This document shows, piece after piece, positions 41,675-50,892 of a stretch of DNA of 64,000 nt (the first letter of the stretch is position 1; each line of letters begins with the position of its first letter). The notes under the pieces are model-generated. The model was not told the DNA's origin and searched no databases. It saw only the letters and a list, made by a program, of their open reading frames with translations. This stretch comes from Citrobacter sedlakii NBRC 105722 (GTDB lineage Bacteria; Pseudomonadota; Gammaproteobacteria; Enterobacterales; Enterobacteriaceae), in assembly GCF_000759835.1 (NCBI RefSeq), contig NZ_BBNB01000001.1, forward strand, positions 62,001 through 126,000, read 5' to 3'. Both the position numbers and the translations under genes were made by a program.

Positions 41675-42370
41675 ATGCTGAAGCGTTTCTTTATTACAGG
41701 TACAGACACTTCTGTTGGGAAGACGGTGGTTTCCCGCGCATTACTACAAGCGTTAGCGTCGGGTGGTAAAAGCGTGGCTGGCTATAAGCCTGTCGCCAAG
41801 GGCAGTAAAGAGACCCCGGACGGTCTGCGCAATAAAGACGCGTTGGTGCTGCAGAGCGTCTCTACGCTGGACTTGCCCTATGAAGCGGTGAATCCCATCG
41901 CGCTCAGCGAAGATGAAAGCAGCGTCGCCCACAGTTGTCCCATCAATTACACCCTGATTTCTGACGGGCTGGCCAGCCTGACTGAAAAGGTCGATCACGT
42001 TGTGGTAGAAGGCACCGGCGGCTGGCGCAGCCTGATGAACGATCTGCGCCCGCTCTCCGAATGGGTGGTTCAGGAACAGCTTCCGGTACTGATGGTGGTG
42101 GGCATTCAGGAAGGGTGTATCAACCATGCGCTGCTGACAGCCCAGGCGATCGCCAATGACGGCTTACCGCTGATCGGCTGGGTCGCAAACCGCATCAACC
42201 CGGGCCTCGCGCACTACGCCGAAATTATCGACGTGCTGAGCAAAAAACTGCCCGCGCCGCTGATTGGCGAGCTGCCTTATCTGCCGCGCGCTGAGCAGCG
42301 TGAACTGGGTCAGTACATTCGCCTGTCAATGCTCGGCAGCGTGCTGGCGGTAGATCGAGTCGTGGCGTAA
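41675..42370 (+). CDS. bioD2: Dethiobiotin synthetase homologue BioD2 (YnfK)
   Basis: ATP-dependent carboxylase-ligase homologue of BioD, which closes the ureido ring of 7,8-diaminopelargonate in biotin synthesis. It has 231 residues. The P-loop GTDTSVGKT lies at residues 9-17, and [12 protein letters not shown] near residue 110 is the conserved metal/carbamate region. The ATG at 41675 follows GGTGGAG; an in-frame extension adds only MELV. The C-terminal 45 bases overlap the convergent clcB end. Confidence 0.93.
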   Translation: MLKRFFITGTDTSVGKTVVSRALLQALASGGKSVAGYKPVAKGSKETPDGLRNKDALVLQSVSTLDLPYEAVNPIALSEDESSVAHSCPINYTLISDGLASLTEKVDHVVVEGTGGWRSLMNDLRPLSEWVVQEQLPVLMVVGIQEGCINHALLTAQAIANDGLPLIGWVANRINPGLAHYAEIIDVLSKKLPAPLIGELPYLPRAEQRELGQYIRLSMLGSVLAVDRVVA

Positions 42371-43579
42371 GGTTCGCGACAGCACCGAGGCCAGTACACA
42401 GGCCATCAACAAGCCGGGGAGCAGTCGATACTCTCCGGTCATTTCACAAATCATCAGCGCCGACATAACGGGCGCATGCGTTGTCGCTGCCAGCAGCGTC
42501 GCCATTCCCGTTAAGCCTAACAAGACCGCCAGTTCGTCGGAACCGGGAAGCCACATTCCCCAAAGGCGTCCAACAAACATCCCTACGGCCAGGCCGATAA
42601 ACAGCGTCGGGGTGAATACGCCGCCAGGCGCGCCGGAACCGCTGCTGGCCAGCACCGCGAGCAGCTTGCAAAGAAAAATCCCCGTGACAACCGCCATCAG
42701 CGGCGGCGAAAGCAGAAATGACTGCACCACGCTGTAGCCGTTGCCCCATACCGTTGGCGTGAGCAGGGAAAGTAAGCCGACGATGAGCCCGCCCAGCGCC
42801 AGCTGCCACGGCGGTGACAGTCTGAGCAGAAGAAATGCGCGGTGGCTGGCAGACATCAACCCCATCAACAGGGGACCGCAAAGACCGGCAAGCAGGCCTG
42901 TGCTGACGATCAGTCCGTACTCGGTAAGATGCAGCGACCGCGACAGATGAACCGTGTAGAGCACATCGTTACCCCCGTTCAGCGCATGGGTGATCAGCAG
43001 CGCTACCACGGCGGAAACAACGACCGGACCGAGCGACGCCAGCATCAACGTACCAAACAGGACTTCCGCAATAAACAGGCTGCCCGCCAGCGGGGCGTGA
43101 TACGCGCTGGCCATACCTGCCGCCGCGCCGCAGGCGATCCACAATTTCCACTCGTGCTGAGGCGCGAACCGGCGGGCAAAGCAGGAGGCCGCCAGCGCGG
43201 CCAACAAAATCATCGCCCCTTCACGACCAATCGCGCTACCGCTGGCGACCACCAGTAGCGAAGCCAGGGATTTGATTAAGCTCGCGCCATAATCAAACCG
43301 ACCGTCGGTTTGCAGGGCTTCCATATAGTCAGTGGGCGCGTGCGGTCGCAACTGGCTGCGCTTTTGCCATCCCCACAGCAGCAAACCGGCCGCCAGTCCT
43401 CCCAGCGCTGGCGTCAGGACGCGTCGCCAGGGCGACAGACCCGTCGCGGCGTTGACCAGACTGCCGCTGTCATTGCTGAGAAATACCCATTCCAGCAATA
43501 GCATCGCATGACGGAAGCAGGCGACCGCCAGCGCGGCGAAGATGCCCACGAGGGCGGCAAAGCACAGACGGCGAAACAT
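42326..43579 (-). CDS. clcB: Voltage-gated ClC-type chloride channel ClcB
   Basis: Inner-membrane ClC-family protein of 417 residues, probable Cl-/H+ exchanger contributing to extreme acid resistance with ClcA. Selectivity motifs [12 protein letters not shown] near residue 107 and [16 protein letters not shown] near residue 313 are present. [12 protein letters not shown] aligns with known ClcB starts; an upstream ATG would give 429 residues. Its end overlaps bioD2 by 45 bases in the opposite direction, as in E. coli. Confidence 0.94.
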   Translation of the reverse strand: MFRRLCFAALVGIFAALAVACFRHAMLLLEWVFLSNDSGSLVNAATGLSPWRRVLTPALGGLAAGLLLWGWQKRSQLRPHAPTDYMEALQTDGRFDYGASLIKSLASLLVVASGSAIGREGAMILLAALAASCFARRFAPQHEWKLWIACGAAAGMASAYHAPLAGSLFIAEVLFGTLMLASLGPVVVSAVVALLITHALNGGNDVLYTVHLSRSLHLTEYGLIVSTGLLAGLCGPLLMGLMSASHRAFLLLRLSPPWQLALGGLIVGLLSLLTPTVWGNGYSVVQSFLLSPPLMAVVTGIFLCKLLAVLASSGSGAPGGVFTPTLFIGLAVGMFVGRLWGMWLPGSDELAVLLGLTGMATLLAATTHAPVMSALMICEMTGEYRLLPGLLMACVLASVLSRTLRHDSIYRQHAAEH

Positions 43580-43730
43580 GGCGCGTAGATCGGGCCAGGC
43601 ATGGAGACGATGCATAAACGGTCACAGGAAGTCTGAAACCGTCTATTTTGCGGGGAAAAGTGCACAGAAGCAAAAGCCGTGAGTGCGAAAAGGGGGAGCC
43701 TGATCAGCAACCCTCTGTCAGGCTACGCGG

Positions 43731-44879
43731 TTAATGACTGTCGTGGATGTTCAACGCCCGGCGGGTGCGTCCCGAACTCAGGTAATCGGCAATATAGTCC
43801 TGGGAAATTTCACCGTTGTAGCGGCCGTCTTCATCGACAATGGGCATCCAACTGGTGTTACTCTCGTACAGACGCGACAGCACGATACGCAGGTTATCTT
43901 CCGCCTTTCCGGTGATGCGGAAGGGATGAATGATATCCGAACAGACCCCGGTGGCGTTCCGCGCTTCCCGGCGCTTAACGAAGCCCACGGGTTTTCCGTC
44001 GGCATCCACCACGGTGATCGCGCGAATATCGTTATCGTCCATGATGGCAAAGGCCTCCTGCAGCGGGGTAGTGGGACGTGCCGTCAGCGTCGGCTGCTGA
44101 TCGGTGACATCCCCCGCTGAAACCAACAGCAGACGTTTAAGCGTTCGGTCCTGGCCGACAAACGAGCCGACAAACTCGTTAGCCGGCTTCGCCAGCAATT
44201 CATCCGGGCTGGCGCACTGGACGATTCGTCCCTGCCGGAAAACCGCGATCCGATCGCCGAGCTTCAGGGCTTCATCAATATCATGACTCACCAGCATAAC
44301 GGTCTTTTTCAACGCGCGCTGCATTTCCAGAAACTGGTTTTGGATCACTTCCCGGTTAATGGGGTCAACGGCGCCAAACGGTTCATCCATCAGCAGTACT
44401 GGCGGATCGGCTGCCAGCGCGCGGATCACGCCGATACGCTGCTGCTGCCCCCCGGACATCTCTTTTGGATAGCGGTGGAGGAATTTCTTCGCATCCATTG
44501 CCACCATATCCATTAACTCCTCCGCGCGTCGTTGACAGCGGGCCTTGTCCCAGCCCAGCATCCTCGGTACCACGGTGATGTTCTCTTCAATCGTCATGTT
44601 CGGGAACAGGCCGATTTGCTGGATCACGTAGCCAATATTGCGGCGCAAGGTGACAGTATCCATTCCGCTGGTGTCTTCGCCGTTGATCAAGATATTACCG
44701 CTGCTGGGCGTGATCAGGCGGTTAATCATTTTCAGCGTGGTGGTTTTGCCACAGCCTGACGGCCCCAGCAGAACGCACATTTCGCCTTCCGGAACGTTCA
44801 GATTAACGTTATCTACCGCCTTCAGCGGTTGGCCCTTTTTCTGGGAAAATTGTTTGGTGAGGTTTTCCAGTTTTATCAT
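43731..44879 (-). CDS. osmV: Osmoprotectant ABC transporter ATP-binding subunit OsmV
   Basis: ATPase of the OsmU glycine betaine/choline-O-sulfate uptake system described in Salmonella. It has 382 residues. Walker A GPSGCGKTT lies at residues 39-47, the signature MSGGQQQRIGV near residue 138, and Walker B LLMDEP near residue 158. Two C-terminal CBS domains (about 250-375) probably sense ionic strength. The start overlaps the osmW stop by one base (TAATG). An upstream in-frame extension inside osmW lacks family support. Confidence 0.92.
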   Translation of the reverse strand: MIKLENLTKQFSQKKGQPLKAVDNVNLNVPEGEMCVLLGPSGCGKTTTLKMINRLITPSSGNILINGEDTSGMDTVTLRRNIGYVIQQIGLFPNMTIEENITVVPRMLGWDKARCQRRAEELMDMVAMDAKKFLHRYPKEMSGGQQQRIGVIRALAADPPVLLMDEPFGAVDPINREVIQNQFLEMQRALKKTVMLVSHDIDEALKLGDRIAVFRQGRIVQCASPDELLAKPANEFVGSFVGQDRTLKRLLLVSAGDVTDQQPTLTARPTTPLQEAFAIMDDNDIRAITVVDADGKPVGFVKRREARNATGVCSDIIHPFRITGKAEDNLRIVLSRLYESNTSWMPIVDEDGRYNGEISQDYIADYLSSGRTRRALNIHDSH

Positions 44880-45526
44880 TATCGAATCCCCTTTGGTGTC
44901 AGAACGACCTGCAGGCGATGCAGTAGCCAGTCCAGCACAATCGCTAAAATACAAATCAACAACGCACCGGCGATCAACATGCGAATATCGCTGCCGCCGA
45001 TACCGTTTAATAACAGTAAACCCAGACCGCCCGCGCCAATCACGGCGGCGATCGCCATTACGCCGATGTTCATGACCACAGCGGTGCGAATACCGCCAAA
45101 TATCACCGGCAGCGCCATCGGAATTTCAACCCAGCGCAGGCGCTGCCAGAAGGTCATGCCGATACCGCGACCGGCCTCGCGCAGCCCCGGCGGCAGACTG
45201 TCCAGCGCCGTATGGGTATTGCGCACGATTGGCAGCAATGAATAGAGGAATACCGCGGTAACGGCGGGTAACGCGCCGATTCCCTGACCGATCAGCGAAA
45301 AGAGCGGGATCATTAAGCCAAACAGCGCAATAGACGGGATGGTGAGCATCAGGGTCGCGAAGCTGAGTACCGGCGTGGCCAGCCATTTGTGGCGAACAAT
45401 CAGCACGCCCAGCGGTACGCCAATCACTATTGCCAGGCCGACGGCCAACAGCACCAGCCATAAATGCTGGAAGGTAAGGCTGGCGAGATAGCCCGCGTTA
45501 TCAATCATGAAATGAATCGTGTCCAT
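44879..45526 (-). CDS. osmW: Osmoprotectant ABC transporter permease OsmW
   Basis: Inner-membrane permease of the OsmU system, 215 residues with about five to six helices, starting MDTIHFMIDNAGYLASLTFQ. The EAA-type loop REAGRGIGMTFWQRLRWVEIP near residue 136 contacts the ATPase. It sits between osmX (nine-base gap) and osmV (one-base overlap). The second permease is osmY at the start of the operon. Confidence 0.91.
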   Translation of the reverse strand: MDTIHFMIDNAGYLASLTFQHLWLVLLAVGLAIVIGVPLGVLIVRHKWLATPVLSFATLMLTIPSIALFGLMIPLFSLIGQGIGALPAVTAVFLYSLLPIVRNTHTALDSLPPGLREAGRGIGMTFWQRLRWVEIPMALPVIFGGIRTAVVMNIGVMAIAAVIGAGGLGLLLLNGIGGSDIRMLIAGALLICILAIVLDWLLHRLQVVLTPKGIR

Positions 45527-45535
45527 ATTGGCTCC

Positions 45536-46438
45536 TTACAGCAGCTTTTTCTGTTGCAGGAATTCACGCGCGACCTGCTGAGGCGACTGATGATCGATAT
45601 CCACTTTCGCATTGAGCGTACTTATTACGTCGTTGTTCAGTAGAGCGGAAAGGGTATTCAGCGCCTCTTCCAGTCCCGGGTTGGCATCAAGAATCGGTTT
45701 GCGCACCACCGGGGTGACCGCGTAGCTGGGGAAAAAGCCTTTGTCGTCTTCCAGAACTTTCAGATCGAACCCTTTTACTCGCCCATCGGTGGTATACACC
45801 AGCCCTGCGTCAACAAAACCATCGCGAACGGCGTTATAGACAAGACCAGGATCCATCTGCCGGATCTGTGGGCGGTCCAGATTCATCTGGTAAGCCTGCT
45901 GTAAAGGTTTCATACCGTCGCTACGACCGGCAAATTCAAGGTCGAGGCCCAGTAGCCAGTTTTTATCCGGATCGGTCTGGCGAATGTGGTCAATTTTCGC
46001 CACCATTTGGGACATCGTGGTGATGTTTTCCGCCTCGGCGCGTTTGCGCTGCATGGCAAAGGCGTAGGTATTATTCATATCGGCGGGTTTCAGCCAGACC
46101 AGACCTTTCTCTGCATCCAACCGCTTCACCGTGTCGTAGGACTCCTGCGGCGTCATCCGTTTATCGATACGGTTGAAAATGATCAGCGAAGTGCCGGTAT
46201 ATTCCCAGGTCACATCAATCTGGTTGTTGACCATGGCGTTACGCGAAATCACGGCCGCAATATTGGTGCGAGGCTCAACCTGAAAGCCTTTCTTTTGCAG
46301 ATACAGCACCGTCATCGCCGACAGAATGTGCTGCTCGGTAAAGCCTTTCGTGGCGAGGACGATCGGGGCGGCTTGCGCCTGCGCGCTGAAAATCAGCACA
46401 TAGGCAAGCCAGCCCAACAGGTGTCTTTTAATCTTCAT
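45536..46438 (-). CDS. osmX: Osmoprotectant ABC transporter periplasmic-binding protein OsmX
   Basis: Periplasmic substrate-binding protein of 300 residues with a signal peptide (cleavage near AQAA, residues 20-24) and an OpuAC/YehZ-type fold: [15 protein letters not shown] near residue 28 and [14 protein letters not shown] near residue 75. It captures betaine-like osmolytes for OsmWY/OsmV. It follows osmY after 28 bases. Confidence 0.91.
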   Translation of the reverse strand: MKIKRHLLGWLAYVLIFSAQAQAAPIVLATKGFTEQHILSAMTVLYLQKKGFQVEPRTNIAAVISRNAMVNNQIDVTWEYTGTSLIIFNRIDKRMTPQESYDTVKRLDAEKGLVWLKPADMNNTYAFAMQRKRAEAENITTMSQMVAKIDHIRQTDPDKNWLLGLDLEFAGRSDGMKPLQQAYQMNLDRPQIRQMDPGLVYNAVRDGFVDAGLVYTTDGRVKGFDLKVLEDDKGFFPSYAVTPVVRKPILDANPGLEEALNTLSALLNNDVISTLNAKVDIDHQSPQQVAREFLQQKKLL

Positions 46439-46466
46439 TTAGCGCTCCATGTTCTTATCATTGTCT

Positions 46467-47177
46467 TCATGCCGTGTGCGGACTCAGGGCCCGGCCAAGC
46501 CATGCGAGCAGGCTGTCAAGGATCAGGGCGAAAAGCGCCGTGGCGGTCGCGCCCAGAATAAGCGTCGGGAAGTCGTTCAGGTAAATACCGGGGAAGATCA
46601 GCTCGCCGTAGCTGCTGGCGCCAATCAGAAAGGCCAGCGGGGCGGTACCGACGTTAATGGCCGTGGCGATCCGGATCCCTGAAAGCATGACCGGCCATGC
46701 GTTCGGCAATTCCACCTGCCACAACCGCTGCCATTTGGTCATGCCAATGCCGTTCGCTGCTTCAATCAGCGAGGCGGGGACGGAGCAGAGGCCTGCGTAG
46801 GTGTTACGAACGATGGGCAACAGCGAAGCCAGGAACAGCGCGACGATCGCAGGAATATCGCCGATGCCGATAATCACCATGGCGAGCGCCAGCACAGCCA
46901 GCGGAGGCAGGGTGTTGCCGACATTAAAGATCTGCATGACGTATTCGGCAATGCCTTTGGCGGCTGGACGACTCAGTAAAATGCCGCTGGGGATCCCCAC
47001 CAGCAGAGCCAAAAACATTGAACTGAACACTAAAAAGAGGTGCTGTTTACCGAGATACAGCAGATCGACCTGTCGGGCCTGAAGCGTGTCGAGGCCGACT
47101 CCCCAGACCACCAGCGCCAGCACAATGATAATGGCGAAAGTGAAGGCGGCGACGCGTTTTAACGCGGAAGTGTGCAT
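46467..47177 (-). CDS. Osmoprotectant ABC transporter permease OsmY (OsmU system)
   Basis: First gene of the operon: an inner-membrane permease of 236 residues with about six helices and the loop EAANGIGMTKWQRLWQVELP near residue 157. The Salmonella name is osmY, but that symbol also denotes an unrelated periplasmic protein, so it is left blank. An earlier in-frame ATG (47201) would add eight residues, but GGGAGA within that extension is a good ribosome site for the ATG at 47177. Confidence 0.9.
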   Translation of the reverse strand: MHTSALKRVAAFTFAIIIVLALVVWGVGLDTLQARQVDLLYLGKQHLFLVFSSMFLALLVGIPSGILLSRPAAKGIAEYVMQIFNVGNTLPPLAVLALAMVIIGIGDIPAIVALFLASLLPIVRNTYAGLCSVPASLIEAANGIGMTKWQRLWQVELPNAWPVMLSGIRIATAINVGTAPLAFLIGASSYGELIFPGIYLNDFPTLILGATATALFALILDSLLAWLGRALSPHTA

Positions 47178-47427
47178 TGCGGTGTGTCTCCCTGTTTGCA
47201 TGCGTTATGGCAGCGGGTTGCCGCTGCGTGTTGTTATGCCATGTATCGGCAGGGTGTTTTGAGCTATAGCAACAGGGGGAGAAGGCCGCCAGTCAGACGG
47301 CGTAAAAAGTGAACCAGGCTGCTGATCTGTAAGGGGGATCAGGCCTTATGGCGCAACGGGTGGTTCGCTCTGTAAAGAATTGTCTTAAAAGCGGCAATGA
47401 AAAGTGACGTTGTCACAATCGTGTCGG

Positions 47428-47462
47428 GCCGGAAGCGCCATCCTTCTGCTTTCCGGCCAGCG
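47428..47462. repeat. Inverted repeat downstream of dmsD
   Basis: GGGCCGGAAGC and GCTTTCCGGCC pair across about 11 bases, between dmsD and the osm operon on the same strand. It may terminate dmsD, though no T-run follows. The rest of 47178-47480 should hold the osm operon promoter; I see no gene in it. Confidence 0.5.
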
Positions 47463-47480
47463 TAAAGTGAGGATTTATGC

Positions 47481-48095
47481 TCACCGATACAGTTTTTTCA
47501 CGGCCACCGGGACGATCAGCGTCGACTGCCAGTCGGCAAGGGTCAGACGCGCCAGCTCGCCGACGGCCTGGTAAAACGGATGTCCGGCATTGTCGATAAA
47601 AACATCGAGAAAGCGCGACGACCATGGCAACAGATGCCACGCCAGCAGTTCGGCGCACTGCATATGGCGCCCGTTTTCTGCCAGCCAGGCGGCGAGAAGC
47701 AACAAGGCGCCAAAATGATCTTCCGGCTCATTTTGCTGCATCGCAAAGTGAATCCCGTTGTCGCGCATCCACTGGCGCAGGGCCAGCGTGGAATCACCAA
47801 ACAGCACATTTTCACGATCCAGCCAGACGGAACCCCACGGTGGCGAAGGCAGCGCGTAAGGTCCGACAAACAGACGCTGCCATGCCTGCGCCAGCGTTTC
47901 TTCCGCGTCGCGCTGAAGCAACTGACCGAGAGGCGCAAGCTTATGTGTGGGCAGCGGCCACTGGGCCTGCCACTCTTCTGTTTTTAATAATGCGACCAGC
48001 GGCGCGGCCTCATTGCTGTCCGGCGCATAGTAAAACAGCGCGCCCAGTACCCGCGCCGTCATGGCGAAATCGTCACGTTGCGTAAATTCAGTCAT
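47481..48095 (-). CDS. dmsD: Tat proofreading chaperone DmsD
   Basis: Cytoplasmic redox-enzyme maturation protein of 204 residues, equal to E. coli, that binds the twin-arginine leader of DMSO reductase-type catalytic subunits (DmsA, YnfE, YnfF) until the cofactor is loaded. LPSPPWGSVWLDRENVLFGD and QNEPEDHFGALLLLAAWLAE are hallmark segments near residues 83 and 117. In E. coli it closes the ynfEFGHI operon; here ynfEFGH are missing and only 138 bases separate it from ynfD. Confidence 0.94.
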   Translation of the reverse strand: MTEFTQRDDFAMTARVLGALFYYAPDSNEAAPLVALLKTEEWQAQWPLPTHKLAPLGQLLQRDAEETLAQAWQRLFVGPYALPSPPWGSVWLDRENVLFGDSTLALRQWMRDNGIHFAMQQNEPEDHFGALLLLAAWLAENGRHMQCAELLAWHLLPWSSRFLDVFIDNAGHPFYQAVGELARLTLADWQSTLIVPVAVKKLYR

Positions 48096-48196
48096 TAACA
48101 GTATCCAACAATGCAGGTGTATTGCACGATGCGTGCATCAGTGGGCGAGAGTGTACCTGTTCAGGCGCGGCGGGTATTAATCCAAATCAAAAGGAC

Positions 48197-48222
48197 GTTA
48201 CCCACCAGGAAAGGCGGGTAAC
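48197..48222 (-). terminator. ynfD terminator
   Basis: GTTACCC and GGGTAAC pair across a 12-base loop, followed on the minus strand by GTCCTTTTG. Confidence 0.55.
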
Positions 48223-48233
48223 ATCGGGTCGCA

Positions 48234-48539
48234 TTATTGCGGTTCGGCGCTGGCGCCATCCTGCGAAGGCGCAGTATTTGCCGGTGCATTGCCGCTGCTG
48301 GTGCGGGTATACAGAATTTTGTGGGTGTCGTTGGCGCAATGTCCGACGACCTGGGAATCCGGCTGGTCAGCCTGATCGTTTGGCACAATGCTGAGCGTAA
48401 AATTCGCTTCCGGCACGCCATTATTAATGATGCGCTGTTCAATATCGCTTTTAACGCGTTCGCACGAGTTCGGAACCGCAAAAACCAGCGGGGACGCGCT
48501 CAACAATAAACACGTCAGTATTCCTCGGGTGACTTTCAT
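48234..48539 (-). CDS. ynfD: DUF1161-type periplasmic protein YnfD
   Basis: Small secreted protein of 101 residues with a signal peptide ending around VFA (residues 20-22) and two cysteines (CERVKSDIEQRI and VVGHCAND) that could form a disulfide. It matches E. coli YnfD; function unknown. Two ATGs are adjacent; the inner one has AGGAG at better spacing. The C-terminal tail is low-complexity (APANTAPSQDGASAEPQ). Confidence 0.88.
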   Translation of the reverse strand: MKVTRGILTCLLLSASPLVFAVPNSCERVKSDIEQRIINNGVPEANFTLSIVPNDQADQPDSQVVGHCANDTHKILYTRTSSGNAPANTAPSQDGASAEPQ

Positions 48540-48645
48540 CATCTGCTCCTTTTATGAGATGCGCTAAAATAAGCATAGCACCCTTAGTGTAAATAACTGT
48601 ATTTGCTAATATGATTGGGAATCATCCATGGTTGACGGGGAATGT

Positions 48646-49356
48646 GTGAAAAAACAGTGCCTTTTTTTGCTTTGCGGCCTTGTGCTGGCAGGATGCGACA
48701 ATAACACGCTGCCGCTTTCTTTTACGCCTGAAATGGCCAGCTTCTCAAATGAGTTCGATTTTGACCCGCTGCGGGGCCCGGTGAAAGACTTCAGCCAGAC
48801 ATTACTCAATGAAAAGGGCGAAGTGGCGAAACGGGTAAATGGCTCGCTTTCTGAGGAAGGCTGCTTTGATACGCTGGAGTTGCACGACCTGGAAAATAAT
48901 ACCGCCGTTGCCCTTGTTCTGGATGCTAACTATTACCGCGACGCGGAAACGCTGGAAAAGCGGGTGCGCCTGCAAGGGAAATGCCAGCTAGCGGAGCTGC
49001 CCTCTGCGGGTGTGGTCTGGGACACCGATGACAATGGGTTTATTGTCACCGCCGTTGGTAAAGAGATGAAAGTACATTATCGCTATGATTCCGAAGGGTA
49101 TCCACTGGGTAAAACCACCGTGACGAAAGATCAGACATTATCGGTGGAAGCGAAACCTTCATCAGACCCGCGTAAGAAGCTCGACTATACGGCAGTAAGT
49201 CTGCTGAACGATCGCCCGTTAGGCAATGTGAAGCAGACCTGCGACTACGACAGTCACGCCAATCCTACGGATTGCACGCTGGTGATTATCGATCAAAGCG
49301 TCAAGCCTGCCGTTGAGCATAACTACACCATTAAAAATACCATCGATTATTACTGA
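48646..49356 (+). CDS. ynfC: YnfC lipoprotein
   Basis: Predicted lipoprotein of 236 residues, starting with GTG, which gives exactly the E. coli length. The lipobox LVLAGC places the modified cysteine at residue 17. The mature part matches YnfC, including FTPEMASFSNEFDFDPLRGP. An in-frame ATG six codons upstream is possible. Function unknown. It converges on speG. Confidence 0.9.
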   Translation: MKKQCLFLLCGLVLAGCDNNTLPLSFTPEMASFSNEFDFDPLRGPVKDFSQTLLNEKGEVAKRVNGSLSEEGCFDTLELHDLENNTAVALVLDANYYRDAETLEKRVRLQGKCQLAELPSAGVVWDTDDNGFIVTAVGKEMKVHYRYDSEGYPLGKTTVTKDQTLSVEAKPSSDPRKKLDYTAVSLLNDRPLGNVKQTCDYDSHANPTDCTLVIIDQSVKPAVEHNYTIKNTIDYY

Positions 49357-49361
49357 CCTTG

Positions 49362-49382
49362 CCGCGCAGCGTTACTGCGCGG
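49362..49382 (+). terminator. ynfC terminator overlapping the speG stop
   Basis: CCGCGCAG and CTGCGCGG form an eight-base stem around CGTTA, spanning the end of speG. TCGGTTT follows on the plus strand. Confidence 0.6.
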
Positions 49383-49932
49383 TCGGTTTCAACATGGCGG
49401 GTGCGGACGTTTTCAGTTCCGTCAGATACTGATGCTGGAAAATACACATTCGTATGGTGTTGCGGTATTCGCCGTTGATGAAAAACTCATGGATTAGCTC
49501 GCCTTCCACCATAAAGCCCAGCTTACGGTAGATATGAATCGCTTTTTCATTTTCTTTATCAACGATTAAATACAGTTTATACAGGTTAAGTACGGTAAAT
49601 CCGTAGTCCATCGCCAGCCTGGCCGCGCGTGAGGCAAGTCCTTTACCCTGAAATTCCGGGGAAATAATGATCTGAAACTCGGCTCTGCGGTGGACGTGGT
49701 TAATCTCCACCAGTTCAACCAGTCCGGCTTTCTGGCCATCGCACTCCACGACAAACCGGCGTTCACTTTGATCGTGAATGTGCTTGTCGTAGAGATCCGA
49801 CAACTCAACGAATGCCTCGTAAGGTTCTTCGAACCAGTAACGCATTACGCTGGCGTTATTGTCGAGTTGATGGACGAAACGTAAATCTTCACGCTCCAGC
49901 GGGCGCAACTTTACACTGAGGGCGCTTGTCAT
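49372..49932 (-). CDS. speG: Spermidine N-acetyltransferase SpeG
   Basis: GNAT-fold acetyltransferase of 186 residues that acetylates spermidine and spermine with acetyl-CoA, limiting polyamine toxicity. The acetyl-CoA-binding segment [16 protein letters not shown] is near residue 97, and the allosteric polyamine site uses the N-terminal acidic region. It complements the MdtJI spermidine exporter encoded elsewhere in the window. Confidence 0.96.
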   Translation of the reverse strand: MTSALSVKLRPLEREDLRFVHQLDNNASVMRYWFEEPYEAFVELSDLYDKHIHDQSERRFVVECDGQKAGLVELVEINHVHRRAEFQIIISPEFQGKGLASRAARLAMDYGFTVLNLYKLYLIVDKENEKAIHIYRKLGFMVEGELIHEFFINGEYRNTIRMCIFQHQYLTELKTSAPAMLKPTAQ

Positions 49933-49965
49933 ACCGATTCCTTAGCGTCTTTTCGCATCACGACA

Positions 49966-50307
49966 TTAAGGCGCGATAACCCGGCCTGTACGGCGGTCCA
50001 GACAGCGCAGGGTATTCGGTTCCCAGTACGCATTGAGATTAGCGCTTTGCTCACAGCTGTCGCGGTTATCAAAAGCGGCATCTGCTTTGTCCCACTCTTT
50101 TTCAGCGCGTTTATTCACTTTCTGGCGCAGATTGCGCGTGTCATTCCATTGTTCTTTTTGCATTGCCGCTTGCTGACGGCTCAGCGCGCTGTCGCCGGAC
50201 TCGATCACCAGCCTGCTGGTCTCAGCCTGAGCAGACGCGGTATACACGACAGCACCAAGCAGCAGCATTGCCGTCAGGCCCAGACGCTTGCTAAGTGTAA
50301 TGTTCAT
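49966..50307 (-). CDS. ynfB: DUF1283 periplasmic protein YnfB
   Basis: Secreted protein of 113 residues. A signal peptide [20 protein letters not shown] continues to about AQA (residue 28). The mature region is charged and helical ([20 protein letters not shown]) with two cysteines, [10 protein letters not shown] and LRCLDRR. It matches E. coli YnfB; function unknown. Confidence 0.9.
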   Translation of the reverse strand: MNITLSKRLGLTAMLLLGAVVYTASAQAETSRLVIESGDSALSRQQAAMQKEQWNDTRNLRQKVNKRAEKEWDKADAAFDNRDSCEQSANLNAYWEPNTLRCLDRRTGRVIAP

Positions 50308-50460
50308 GGCAAATTCCTTTCATGAGTGGGGTATAAAATCATCACTTACAGGCAAATTCTACACTAATCACGGCGCAGGGCATACCCGCCTGAAGGTCAT
50401 GGATAAGCGACGACGATTATCGCGTATCATGATTTAACCTCAGCTCAATAAACGACAACC

Positions 50461-50787
50461 ATGATCAAAACGACACTTCTTTTTATTGCCACGGCGTTGT
50501 GTGAAATCGTCGGCTGCTTTTTACCCTGGCTCTGGCTAAAACGCGGGGCAACGATCTGGCTGTTGGTTCCCGCTGGCATTGCTCTGGCCCTGTTTGTCTG
50601 GCTGTTGACGCTCCATCCGGCTGCCAGCGGACGCGTATATGCCGCCTACGGCGGCGTCTACGTATGTACTGCGCTCGTATGGTTACGCATAGTGGACGAC
50701 GTGAAACTTAGTCTTTATGACTGGACAGGGGCCGTCGTTGCGCTGTGTGGCATGCTGATCATTGTTGCGGGATGGGGACGGACATAG
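50461..50787 (+). CDS. ynfA: UPF0060 membrane protein YnfA
   Basis: Inner-membrane protein of 108 residues with four helices, beginning [20 protein letters not shown]. It is an SMR-like efflux family; Shigella YnfA has been reported to export some drugs. The membrane glutamate is Glu15 in LCEIVGC. It is a single gene divergent from ynfB. Confidence 0.93.
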   Translation: MIKTTLLFIATALCEIVGCFLPWLWLKRGATIWLLVPAGIALALFVWLLTLHPAASGRVYAAYGGVYVCTALVWLRIVDDVKLSLYDWTGAVVALCGMLIIVAGWGRT

Positions 50788-50829
50788 ATCGCTTTTTTGT
50801 GATCGCCCGTCGGTTTTTTGATCACCATG

Positions 50830-50842
50830 CTTGTATGGTAGT
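50830..50842 (+). promoter_or_regulatory. Putative RspR operator at rspB
   Basis: CTTGTATGGTAGT is identical to the motif upstream of rspA. A CRP-like half-site TTTTTGTGATC ends 26 bases upstream, at the same distance as in the rspA copy. Confidence 0.5.
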
Positions 50843-50892
50843 TCGGGAATGAATAAATTTCTTGCATCACTAATTTGATGTAAGGAAAGCGC

